A stretch of 7,746 nt of DNA from an archaeon (lineage in GTDB: Archaea; EX4484-52; B79-G9). The stretch is from positions 1 to 7,746 of the forward strand of contig JAUVEX010000044.1 of the NCBI GenBank assembly GCA_030594585.1, in the 5' to 3' direction. The notes below the pieces were generated by a model. It was not told the origin of the DNA, made no database searches, and saw only the letters and a list, made by a program, of their open reading frames with translations. Made by a program: the position numbers and the translations under genes. Below, one piece after another: positions 1 to 6,354 of this stretch (the first letter of the stretch is position 1; each line of letters opens with the position of its first letter).

Positions 1-1
1 A

Positions 2-247
2 AAAACATATTCTGAAGAAAATATAGGGATTATTGTAAAAACCGCGAACCCCAAAAATCCTGAAAAATCAGTGCTTATTGCTGCGGGAAATACGCATTGG
101 GGCACAAAAGCTGCAATAAGGGCAATAACAACCATGGCTGACGAAGTTTTCAAGGATTACAGGAAAGAGGATTCGTGGGGTGTGATTGTGCAGGGTTTTG
201 ACCTTGACGGCGACGGGCGGATGGACGCTGTGAAGATTATTGAATAG
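2..247 (+). CDS. S-layer protein, C-terminal end (5' part outside window)
   Basis: Only the last 81 codons are present, open from the left edge to a TAG stop. The peptide contains GIIVKTANPKNPEKSVLIAA, then GNTHWGT, and ends with VIVQGFDLDGDGRMDAVKII followed by E. This order (a 'G-I-I...NP.NP.K.VLI.AG...GT.AA' block, then a terminal 'V.Q/RGFD.DGDG..D.V.I.E') is typical of the C-terminal domain of euryarchaeal S-layer proteins (Pfam S_layer_C-type). Residues 67-75 of the visible part (DLDGDGRMD) look like an EF-hand-like calcium loop. Family knowledge places such proteins in the paracrystalline cell wall outside the membrane. The upstream part, which should carry the signal peptide, is not in the window, so full length and true role cannot be judged. 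The gene converges on the large surface-protein gene that ends at 515. A plausible alternative is a non-lattice surface protein sharing this domain. Confidence 0.8.
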   Translation, partial: KTYSEENIGIIVKTANPKNPEKSVLIAAGNTHWGTKAAIRAITTMADEVFKDYRKEDSWGVIVQGFDLDGDGRMDAVKIIE

Positions 248-274
248 GGGCGGAAGCGAAGAAATAAAAGCGTT

Positions 275-290
275 CGAAAAAGTATACATA
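275..290 (+). promoter_or_regulatory. Candidate BRE/TATA promoter for the small ORF at 313
   Basis: A purine-rich CGAAAAA (275-281, BRE-like) runs directly into GTATACATA (282-290, TATA-like). The TATA centre is about 26 nt upstream of the ATG at 313, the distance at which archaeal RNA polymerase normally starts. The mRNA would therefore begin at or next to the start codon. In AT-rich DNA such matches also arise by chance. Confidence 0.4.
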
Positions 291-312
291 TTATTAATGA
301 TTTGTTGATTTT

Positions 313-504
313 ATGTGTCCGATAACTGTTTATAAACCCACTTCACAGGAAATATGTGGTGTGCCTATTTGCGCTCGCAGGACTGTTTGTAAAATCAATC
401 CTGATTCATGTTATACCTACAGGATGTGGCATTTGAAACAAGAAAATGACGGCGTTATTCCACGAAAGGATCAGGTATTTCATAATGGGCGCTTATTGTA
501 TTGA
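313..504 (+). CDS. Small cysteine-containing hypothetical protein (63 aa)
   Basis: I do not recognise this protein. The ORF encodes 63 residues with five cysteines, all in the first half (C2, C15, C20, C26, C33), followed by a polar, basic second half containing MWHLKQENDG. No signal peptide or membrane segment is visible. The cysteine spacing could suit a small metal-binding or disulfide-linked peptide, but it matches no pattern I know. Support for a real gene is indirect. A TATA-like box sits at leaderless distance, a T-rich tract suitable as an archaeal terminator follows the TGA stop directly, and the ORF fills the gap between two convergent genes without overlapping either. There is no Shine-Dalgarno. 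It could equally be an untranslated RNA or chance reading frame. Confidence 0.35.
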   Translation: MCPITVYKPTSQEICGVPICARRTVCKINPDSCYTYRMWHLKQENDGVIPRKDQVFHNGRLLY

Positions 505-525
505 TTTGTTGGTTTTATTGATTTT
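505..525 (+). terminator. T-rich tract, possible terminator after the small ORF
   Basis: The 21 bases immediately after the small ORF's stop codon contain 14 Ts in several runs (TTTGTTGG, TTTTATTG, ATTTT). Archaeal termination commonly uses such U-rich tracts in the non-template strand without a hairpin. The tract overlaps the last codons of the convergent gene ending at 515, so its composition could also be partly due to that coding sequence. Confidence 0.3.
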
Positions 526-2983
526 CCTCCCAGTCGTCAGGAACAATAGATGTTGCAATGACCACACCGCCTACAATTACAAGGAGTACGACAAAAATTA
601 TGATGAATGTATTGGAAGAACCGCTTGAAGGTATTTCTTCGCATTGTTCTTCATACCTGCAGTCTGAGCAGTCGCAGGATTCACCCAAATCGCAGAACCC
701 GTCGCCGCAATAGTTTTCAATAGATTCTTCTGCGTCTGAGTTGTCTTGAGGTGTTGATGCCGCCTGTAATACTGTTACAGATGTTTCTATTTCGTTTGCT
801 TCTGCCTGAAGTGTGTCGAGGAGGTCTTTTGCTTCTAAATATTTTTCTGAGGCATAAAGCGAATCCAGCTCATTTATGCTTGCCTGCAAGCTTTCAAGAG
901 ATTCTTCAACATCGCCAACATATGTTCCTTCTTGCTGCAGTGTGATTATTGCCTGGTGCAGGGAAAGTCGCAAAGCGTTAAGATACTCAATATTATCTGC
1001 AAAGTCATCAAAAACAGTTATAATAATGGTTGTGGAATAATCATCATCATTAATTGTCAGGTTTATTGTTCCTGTGTATGTTCCGTCATCTTCGAATTCA
1101 TCCAGTTCTATCTCAATATATCCTGTATCGCCTGCGGGTATTTCAGGTGTGTAGGTTCCGGTAACATAGTCTTTTAAATCTCCTTCAATATCTGCGGTGA
1201 TGTTTTTGAGTATGTATGTTCCGTTATTTTCTATGGGAATTGTGATTGTTTCCTGCACTCCTGTAAGAATTTCAAAACTATACTCGTTCTCAATTGCAAA
1301 ATCTGTTGAAAGAATGATATCTAAAGATATGGGGATTTCGTATGTCTCGTCAGATATGGTTATCTCAACAGCGCTTGTAAGCTCCCCTAAAGGCATTTCA
1401 TCATCAGGAGATACGACAATATAGAAATAAGTATCTTCTCCCGATGCAATGGTCTCATCAAGGTCTGTTGTGTTGATTGAAACATACGATGTTAGGTTTT
1501 TAACAGCAATGTCAATGTCGTCTATTGCGCTTCCTTCGTTTGTTATTGATATTTTGGTTTTAATTTCATCAAGAGAATCTATATCTAATTCAAGTTTATC
1601 GGGTGAAAATTCAATGTCTGTGTATGTCGAAGAGGTGCTTACGGTAAAGTATTCTGTTGTGCTGTAGATTGTGTTGTATTCGTCCTTTATTTTTATCTCA
1701 ATTCGGTATTCTCCGTTATCGGCATTTGATGAAATGCTGTAAGATGCTTTTCTGTAGTTGTTTTCAAGCGTTGTTTCACTGTTTGGAATTGTCGCTATTT
1801 TATCGTCAAGCGAGTCATAAAAAGTGAAATTTACTTCACTTGGAATCGGGGTTCCTGAAGCATTTATAAGAGCAGCACTTATATATACTGTTTCTGCGGG
1901 GGCATAAACTTCTTTTAGCTGTGCAATATCTATGTGATAAGGTCGTACATAAAATGTGGTTTTGTATATTTTTTCAAAACCGCTTGTGTGTGTTATTGTG
2001 CTTGTTATATTGTAAATTCCTTGTTGTGTTGTGGGGGTTGTAAACGAGGTGCTGTGGTTGTTGTTTTCATTAAGATAGATGTTTTTAACAGAACCATTTG
2101 GGTATTCGATGGTTGTGATTACATTATTAAAATAACCATAGTAGATGTTTTTTGTGATGTTTATAAGAATTGTGTCACCCATACTGATTTCACTTTTGTT
2201 GATATTTACATTGGCGGTAAAAGGAATTGCTTGATAGATTATATGCACCCCTCCAAAATCGCATGTGCTTATTTCATTTGCGACAAAATCGATAATGCCT
2301 ACTGGTGCGTCTGTCGGGATTGTAAATGTTTCCAGCCAAAAGGACTCTTGTTCGTTTATTTTATTGTATGAATAGGACGCATTTATAATTCCACCGGTTT
2401 TTATATTGCGCACACTATAATAGATGTCTCCATTGGTTGTGCTTATTGATAGGTCATTTGAATCTTCAAGATAAAGGGCCATTGTTATGTTTTCCCCCGG
2501 AAGCCCGCCGTATTCGTAGTTGTTGTATGCTGGGTTGACTGTTGACGGGAAAACACCAACAGTTCCAATATATACAGGAATGATTGTGCTGTCTTCAAGA
2601 AATTTTCCGCTGTTGGAGTTAAAGCACGATGCATTTACACTTACAGTGCCTGTTGAAACACCTGAAATTGTGCCGCAATAATGGCCATTATTCGTAATCT
2701 CGCTTCCGTATGTTGAAAAGGTGCTGTTGTATGTTGAAAATGTCCCTGTTTCTGAATCGGCGCCGTAAGAATAGTTATACAATACGGTAAAATCGCTGCT
2801 GCAGCTTGAAAAATCTGTTTTTACACAAATAATCAGGTCGTTATTTTCTGTTGTGTTCCCGCCAAAAGGTATTTTGATTGTTTCTGATTCAACAATTATA
2901 TTTTCATCGTGTTCTGTCACCGCATATGCCGATGCAGATAAAAACAGGGTAATAGCAATCAAACTAAACAAAACCTTATTCAT
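515..2983 (-). CDS. Secreted, membrane-anchored surface glycoprotein-like protein (822 aa)
   Basis: This looks like a single-pass cell-surface protein of unknown specific role. Residues 1-21 form a signal peptide (MNKVL, hydrophobic core, cleavage near AYA-V). Residues about 22-450 are beta-rich, Asn/Ser/Thr/Tyr-rich sequence. Residues about 455-555 and 560-657 look like two Ig-fold NEW3/CARDB-like modules, each with 'I.I.N.G....I..I...' strands. Residues about 662-740 are Leu/Glu/Ala-rich and probably a coiled coil. Residues 759-781 hold six cysteines (C759, C764, C770, C772, C775, C781) in a CGDGFCDLGESCDC-type module. Residues 793-814 are a membrane helix, followed by the short acidic tail PDDWEENQ. 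About 18 N-x-S/T sequons lie before the coiled coil, suggesting N-glycosylation. The ATG lies 9 nt after the methyltransferase stop, but a TATA-like box 26 nt upstream suggests its own leaderless transcript. The nearby S-layer gene suggests an envelope function; adhesin or S-layer stalk roles are guesses. Confidence 0.85.
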   Translation of the reverse strand: MNKVLFSLIAITLFLSASAYAVTEHDENIIVESETIKIPFGGNTTENNDLIICVKTDFSSCSSDFTVLYNYSYGADSETGTFSTYNSTFSTYGSEITNNGHYCGTISGVSTGTVSVNASCFNSNSGKFLEDSTIIPVYIGTVGVFPSTVNPAYNNYEYGGLPGENITMALYLEDSNDLSISTTNGDIYYSVRNIKTGGIINASYSYNKINEQESFWLETFTIPTDAPVGIIDFVANEISTCDFGGVHIIYQAIPFTANVNINKSEISMGDTILINITKNIYYGYFNNVITTIEYPNGSVKNIYLNENNNHSTSFTTPTTQQGIYNITSTITHTSGFEKIYKTTFYVRPYHIDIAQLKEVYAPAETVYISAALINASGTPIPSEVNFTFYDSLDDKIATIPNSETTLENNYRKASYSISSNADNGEYRIEIKIKDEYNTIYSTTEYFTVSTSSTYTDIEFSPDKLELDIDSLDEIKTKISITNEGSAIDDIDIAVKNLTSYVSINTTDLDETIASGEDTYFYIVVSPDDEMPLGELTSAVEITISDETYEIPISLDIILSTDFAIENEYSFEILTGVQETITIPIENNGTYILKNITADIEGDLKDYVTGTYTPEIPAGDTGYIEIELDEFEDDGTYTGTINLTINDDDYSTTIIITVFDDFADNIEYLNALRLSLHQAIITLQQEGTYVGDVEESLESLQASINELDSLYASEKYLEAKDLLDTLQAEANEIETSVTVLQAASTPQDNSDAEESIENYCGDGFCDLGESCDCSDCRYEEQCEEIPSSGSSNTFIIIFVVLLVIVGGVVIATSIVPDDWEENQ

Positions 2984-2992
2984 ACAATAGTT

Positions 2993-3589
2993 TTAGTTGT
3001 CTCGGTTTATATGTTTTCCTTCAATTACATAGAGGGTTTCAAAAAACAGTTTTTTTTCTGCAAGTATTTTGGCGCAGAACCCGTTTTTTTCAAGAAATTC
3101 GATTGTGTTTTTGTGGTTGCTTAAAGAAGAGTCTACAACAACAATCCTGCCGTTGTTTTTTATATGCACAATTGCTTGTTTTAGAAAGCGGTCTGTCACT
3201 TTTCTTCCATCTGCCCCCCCATCCCACGCAAGTGCGATTGTTTCATCTATTTTTTCTTCTGTAGGCACATAAGGCAAGTTGAAAACAATAAGGTCGAATT
3301 TTCCTCTTATTTTTTCAAAAAGGTCGCTTTTAAAGATTTTGACATTTGTAATGCTGTTTAATTCTGCATTTTTACCTGCAAGCCTGACTGCCGCAGGGTT
3401 TATGTCAACACCCGTTACATTTCCTGCTATTTTCGCAAGAAACAAAGACACAATGCCTGTGCCAATGCCTATTTCAAGAACAGTGTCTGTTTTTTTTGCG
3501 TTTATATTTTCAAGAAGAAAAAAAGTATCGTCATCAGGCTCATAGACATCTTCTGAGAATTCTATCTTTAGTCCTTTGTATTCGAACAT
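2993..3589 (-). CDS. HemK2/Mtq2-family SAM-dependent protein methyltransferase (198 aa)
   Basis: This is a class I methyltransferase of the archaeal/eukaryotic HemK2 (Mtq2) type. Characterised relatives methylate the side-chain amide of the glutamine in the GGQ motif of class I release factor (aRF1/eRF1) in the cytoplasm; eukaryotic members work with a Trm112 partner. Visible motifs are the N-terminal family signature VYEPDDDTFFLL (residues 15-26), SAM-binding motif I VLEIGIGTG (37-45), acidic D62 after the second strand, NLPYVP (104-109) and WDGGADGR (122-129). The length of about 200 residues is normal for the short HemK2 form, which lacks the N-terminal domain of bacterial PrmC. The family usually reads NPPY; here the second position is Leu, a variant that still leaves the catalytic Asn and Tyr. 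The ATG follows the thermosome terminator region by about 10 nt, with no clear Shine-Dalgarno. Gln methylation of aRF1 is inferred from family, not shown by this sequence. Confidence 0.88.
   Translation of the reverse strand: MFEYKGLKIEFSEDVYEPDDDTFFLLENINAKKTDTVLEIGIGTGIVSLFLAKIAGNVTGVDINPAAVRLAGKNAELNSITNVKIFKSDLFEKIRGKFDLIVFNLPYVPTEEKIDETIALAWDGGADGRKVTDRFLKQAIVHIKNNGRIVVVDSSLSNHKNTIEFLEKNGFCAKILAEKKLFFETLYVIEGKHINRDN
3005..3019 (-). promoter_or_regulatory. Candidate BRE/TATA for the surface-protein gene
   Basis: Read on the minus strand, GGAAAAC (BRE-like) is followed by ATATAAAC (TATA-like). The TATA centre is 26 nt before the ATG at 2983, so transcription would start at or beside the first codon. 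The element lies inside the 3' end of the methyltransferase gene. It suggests the two genes can be expressed separately despite a gap of only 9 nt. Confidence 0.5.
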
Positions 3590-3599
3590 GAGTTAAATT

Positions 3600-3630
3600 A
3601 GAAAAATAAAAAATAAAAAAGAAAAGAAAG
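3600..3630 (-). terminator. T-rich archaeal terminator after the thermosome gene
   Basis: On the minus strand, 6 nt after the thermosome stop, there is a pyrimidine tract with several long T runs (CTTTCTTTTCTTTTTTATTT and onwards). It has no stable hairpin, as expected for archaeal U-tract termination. The same tract reaches to about 11-25 nt upstream of the methyltransferase ATG, so its TTTTTTATTTTT part could also serve as a weak TATA element for that gene. Confidence 0.65.
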
Positions 3631-3635
3631 GGGCA

Positions 3636-5297
3636 TTACATGCCCATGTCCATTCCTGGAGGCATTCCGCCGCCCATACCGGGAGGCATACCACCACCGG
3701 CACCGCCTGAAAGCTTTGATGCTGCAATTACATCATCAATTCGCAGTATCATTTCTGCTGATTCTGCAGCGGATGAGATTGCCTGAGTTTTTATTTTCAG
3801 GGGCTCTATAACATTCAATGCTTTCATGTCTGTTATTTTGCCCTCAAAGACATTGATTCCTGTTGTTGTATGTCCTGCTTCGTGTTTTGAGCGCATTTCG
3901 ACAAGCATGTCAATAGCGTCAAGGCCTGCGTTTTCTGCCAAGGTTCTAGGAATTGTTTCCATTGCGTTTGCAAATGCATTTACTGCGAGCTGTTCTCTGC
4001 CACCTACAGTGTCTGCGAATTTTCTTAATTCTTTTGCGATTTCAGCTTCCGGAGCCCCACCGCCTGCAACTACTTTTCCTATTTCAAGCGCTGCTGCAAC
4101 ACCACCTATGGCATCTTCTACTGCACGGTATATCTCTTCCACAACATGTTCTGTTCCGCCCCGAACGAGCATGGATACTGATTTCGGGCTTTTACATTCC
4201 TGCACGAAAATCATTTCATCGCCGCCGATTTTGTTTTCTTCAACAAGGCCTGCAAAACCTAAGTCGCCTTTTTCAAGGTCATTCAATGATGTTACGATGT
4301 TTGCGCCTGTTGCACGGGCAAGAGCTGTCATGTCTGATTTCTTTACGCGCCTTGCAGCCAGGATTCCTTTTTTTGAAAGGAAGTGCTGCGCCATGTCATC
4401 TATTCCTTTCTGGCAGAAAAGAACGGTTGTTCCGGAATCAACGATTTTTTCAACCATGTTTTTGAGCATTTTTTCTTCCTGCTCGACAAATGCCTGAAGC
4501 TGTGATGGGTCGGTGATTCTAATTTGTGCGTCAGTTTCTGTTTCCTTTACTTCAAGAGCCACATCAAGAAGGGCTATTTTTGCGTCTTTTACTGTTGCGG
4601 GCATTCCTGTGTGCACTCTTTCTTTATCAACGATTATACCTTTTACAAGCTGGGTCTCATCAGTTGATGCGCCTTCTTTTTTCTCTATTTTTACATTGTC
4701 AAGATCAATTACGACTTTTCCATTATTTGTTTCTGCAACAGATACAACTGCATCAACTGCGATTTTTGCAAGAAAGTCTTTTGCTGCTTCAGCACTTTTT
4801 CCGGTCATTGCAGTCATTGCGATTTTGTTTAATGTGTCTTTATCGTTGATAGTGACCGGTGTTGCAATCTTGTTTACAACTTCAAGTGATTTTTCTTTTG
4901 CAAGCCTGTAACCTCTGGCAATTACTGTTGGGTGGATGTTTTGGTCAATAAGTGTTTCTGCTTCTTTTAGAAGGCTGCCTGCGATTATAACAGCGGTTGT
5001 TGTTCCGTCACCCACTTCAGAATTTTGGGTTTTTGCGACTTCTACAAGCATTTTAGCTGCAGGATGCTGGACATCCATCTCTTCTAAAATTGTGACGCCG
5101 TCATTTGTAATTACAATATCTCCAAGAGAGTCTACAAGCATTTTGTCCATGCCTTTTGGCCCTAAAGTTGATTTCACTGTATCTGCGATTGCTTTTGCAG
5201 CGGCGATGTTTTGTTTTTGCGCGTTTTTGCCTGTGTCTCTTAAAGCACCTTCAGGCAGTATAAAAATCGGTTGTCCCCCGCTAGATTGTCCGTTCAT
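3636..5297 (-). CDS. ths: Thermosome subunit (group II chaperonin, 553 aa)
   Basis: This is a subunit of the ATP-driven double-ring archaeal chaperonin that folds cytosolic proteins. From the chosen start, the equatorial domain shows LGPKGMDKML (45-54), TNDGVTIL (64-71) and the nucleotide-binding GDGTTT (96-101). The apical domain lies roughly at 215-370. The second half of the intermediate and equatorial domains has VVAGGGAPEAEIA (409-421) and AGLDAIDMLVEMR (457-469). The tail ends in GGMPPGM repeats rich in Gly and Met, as in other thermosomes. All expected catalytic aspartates seem present, and the length is normal. The start at 5297 is preferred because a strong Shine-Dalgarno lies 7 nt upstream and family N-termini begin near 'QP.fiLPEG'. 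A longer in-frame reading from 5330 would add MKKRNFRRRNY, which is just the translated leader. Only one subunit gene is in the window; others may exist elsewhere. A dedicated promoter and a terminator flank it, suggesting monocistronic expression. Confidence 0.97.
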   Translation of the reverse strand: MNGQSSGGQPIFILPEGALRDTGKNAQKQNIAAAKAIADTVKSTLGPKGMDKMLVDSLGDIVITNDGVTILEEMDVQHPAAKMLVEVAKTQNSEVGDGTTTAVIIAGSLLKEAETLIDQNIHPTVIARGYRLAKEKSLEVVNKIATPVTINDKDTLNKIAMTAMTGKSAEAAKDFLAKIAVDAVVSVAETNNGKVVIDLDNVKIEKKEGASTDETQLVKGIIVDKERVHTGMPATVKDAKIALLDVALEVKETETDAQIRITDPSQLQAFVEQEEKMLKNMVEKIVDSGTTVLFCQKGIDDMAQHFLSKKGILAARRVKKSDMTALARATGANIVTSLNDLEKGDLGFAGLVEENKIGGDEMIFVQECKSPKSVSMLVRGGTEHVVEEIYRAVEDAIGGVAAALEIGKVVAGGGAPEAEIAKELRKFADTVGGREQLAVNAFANAMETIPRTLAENAGLDAIDMLVEMRSKHEAGHTTTGINVFEGKITDMKALNVIEPLKIKTQAISSAAESAEMILRIDDVIAASKLSGGAGGGMPPGMGGGMPPGMDMGM

Positions 5298-5304
5298 ATA
5301 ATTT

Positions 5305-5311
5305 CTCCTCC
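5305..5311 (-). promoter_or_regulatory. Strong Shine-Dalgarno of the thermosome gene
   Basis: GGAGGAG (minus strand) ends 7 nt before the ATG at 5297, within AGGAGGAGAAATTATATG. It decides the start codon against the longer in-frame alternative. It is the only unambiguous Shine-Dalgarno in the window, consistent with a leadered, highly translated mRNA. Confidence 0.85.
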
Positions 5312-5372
5312 TAAAATTTCTTTTTTTCAAGAATGAATATGTTTATGTGCGTATACAGAATTTGAGTTAAAG

Positions 5373-5390
5373 TTTTATATATGTTTCTTT
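5373..5390 (-). promoter_or_regulatory. BRE/TATA promoter of the thermosome gene
   Basis: On the minus strand, AAAGAAAC (BRE) runs into ATATATAAAA (TATA), the best-looking archaeal promoter in the window. Transcription would start about 25 nt downstream, near 5352, giving a leader of roughly 55 nt before the ATG at 5297. Archaeal chaperonin genes are often heat-induced. I see no convincing match to a known heat-shock operator, though GTATAC (5351-5356) lies at the predicted start site. Confidence 0.65.
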
Positions 5391-5425
5391 AAGGTTTTTG
5401 AAATTCGTTTTTGTTGGCTGTTCTT

Positions 5426-6268
5426 TTAAAACTTTTCAAGGACTTTTGATTTTAGCTGTCCTGCAATGTCTTTGTTCTTAAGAATTATTACCGTTATATC
5501 GTATTTTTGTTTGAATATTATGTTTGAAAGCGTGTTTAAATCCATATCAGGCACAGTTTTTGCAGTGTGTATTTTTTCAATATTTTTGTTTAATTCCGGA
5601 GGGAAATATATTTGTATTACAATATCATCAAAAACCACAAATTCGTAATTTACATCCATAGAAATACCCATTTTTGCAGGATATCCGAGTTTGTTGAAAA
5701 ATTTTATACACCCAACCTCTGCAAGGCTTTTTGCGCCAAAAGACATATAAAATCGTTTTGGGTTCACTATTTTTTTTAGAAGAGAATAATTGTTTTCATT
5801 TAAAACAATGGGCCACCACGCATGTGTCCAATAAGAACAGCATGTGGTGTTTTTTCTTTTTTCATCTAAGAGTGTTTTTTCAAAAAACAGCAATATGAAG
5901 CGATCCAGATTTGCGATATTGTCAAAATGAATGGATTTTATTTTGCTTTCTCCAATCAGTTTCCAGTCAAATGAAGGCAGATTATTGACATAAGCATTCT
6001 CAAGTTTTGTTGCAAAGTGTTGTATATTCCTAATCCAGTCTATGTTGATTTGATATTCTTTGTTATTTTTTTCAAGAACGCCTGTTTCTTCAAGGGATTT
6101 AAGGCTTTTATGCACTGATTGGTATGTTACCTGAGTTTTGTAGATCTTGCGCATCTTATTGTGTATTTTTCTTGCAGTTAATGGCCAGTGAATGCTAAGT
6201 AAATAAATTATCGTATCTTTTGTTGACATATTTTCCTGTGTTCCGGACAATAGATTTTCGTAGACCAC
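5426..6268 (-). CDS. Winged-helix DNA-binding protein with uncharacterised C-terminal domain (280 aa)
   Basis: Residues about 15-75 look like a winged helix-turn-helix: TIIYLLSIHWPLTARKIHNK, then VTYQSVHKSLKSLEETGVLE (recognition helix into wing) and a short hairpin KNNKEYQIN. The rest (about 76-280) is a mixed alpha/beta domain I cannot assign. It has TTCCSYWTHAWWPIVL (141-156), with paired Cys and Trp residues, and a C-terminal region YFPPELNKNIEKIH followed by ITVIILKNKDIAG. The layout resembles archaeal TrmB-like or other one-component regulators, with DNA-binding head and sensing or dimerising tail. No membrane segment is visible, so it should be cytosolic. The start is GTG at 6268, supported by a TATA-like box at leaderless distance (26 nt). 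An alternative is ATG at 6229 (residue 14), preceded by ACAGGAAAAT with a weak Shine-Dalgarno; that shorter form keeps the whole HTH. An inverted repeat just upstream suggests autoregulation. Its targets are unknown; the thermosome gene downstream is one possibility. Confidence 0.72.
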   Translation of the reverse strand: MVYENLLSGTQENMSTKDTIIYLLSIHWPLTARKIHNKMRKIYKTQVTYQSVHKSLKSLEETGVLEKNNKEYQINIDWIRNIQHFATKLENAYVNNLPSFDWKLIGESKIKSIHFDNIANLDRFILLFFEKTLLDEKRKNTTCCSYWTHAWWPIVLNENNYSLLKKIVNPKRFYMSFGAKSLAEVGCIKFFNKLGYPAKMGISMDVNYEFVVFDDIVIQIYFPPELNKNIEKIHTAKTVPDMDLNTLSNIIFKQKYDITVIILKNKDIAGQLKSKVLEKF

Positions 6269-6289
6269 GGCATATATTGTTTTTTAATA

Positions 6290-6305
6290 ATTTTAAACCT
6301 TTTGG
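6290..6305 (-). promoter_or_regulatory. Candidate BRE/TATA for the winged-helix gene
   Basis: On the minus strand, CCAAAAGG precedes TTTAAAAT (6297-6290). The TATA centre is about 26 nt from the GTG at 6268, predicting a leaderless transcript. A second AT-rich match, AATATATG (around 6271-6278), would start transcription near 6249 and instead favour the ATG at 6229. Confidence 0.45.
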
Positions 6306-6327
6306 TTGATTTTTGTTAAACAACCAA
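6302..6327. promoter_or_regulatory. Inverted repeat next to the winged-helix gene promoter (possible operator)
   Basis: Perfect 7-bp arms TTGGTTG (6302-6308) and CAACCAA (6321-6327) flank a 12-bp spacer. Inside and overlapping the right arm is a second near-palindrome, TTGTTAAACAA (6313-6323). The repeat overlaps the BRE side of the winged-helix promoter, a typical place for an autoregulatory site. Binding by the adjacent protein is an inference. Confidence 0.45.
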
Positions 6328-6333
6328 TATATC
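6324..6333 (+). promoter_or_regulatory. Possible plus-strand TATA box facing the hairpin region
   Basis: CCAATATATC on the plus strand, preceded by AAACAA, resembles a BRE/TATA pair. It would start transcription near 6355, just before the hairpin-rich stretch. It lies on the far side of the inverted repeat from the winged-helix TATA box, so the two would form a divergent promoter pair. Evidence is composition and position only. Confidence 0.25.
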
Positions 6334-6354
6334 TGTTCTTTTTACAAAATAGCT

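Noticed and set aside
68..289. Minus-strand 73-codon frame over the S-layer end
   Set aside because: It is a shadow of the plus-strand S-layer coding sequence, whose conserved motifs are clear.
1934..2371. Plus-strand 145-codon Cys/Tyr-rich frame opposite the surface-protein gene
   Set aside because: It is the complement of Asn/Thr/Ile-rich coding sequence. The many Cys and Tyr codons follow from that, and no start signals are visible.
3639..3710. Short tandem repeat at the 3' end of the thermosome gene
   Set aside because: It encodes the GGMPPGM repeats of the normal Gly/Met-rich thermosome tail and is not a separate DNA repeat element.
3826..4911. Long plus-strand open frames opposite the thermosome (3826-4497, 3953-4465, 4513-4911)
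   Set aside because: They lie entirely antisense to a strongly conserved chaperonin gene. Their Leu/Ser/Phe-heavy composition is what the reverse complement of such a gene gives, and no promoter or Shine-Dalgarno precedes them.
5298..5330. Longer thermosome start adding eleven basic residues
   Set aside because: The extra codons cover the leader and the Shine-Dalgarno itself, and thermosome N-termini normally begin close to the ATG at 5297.
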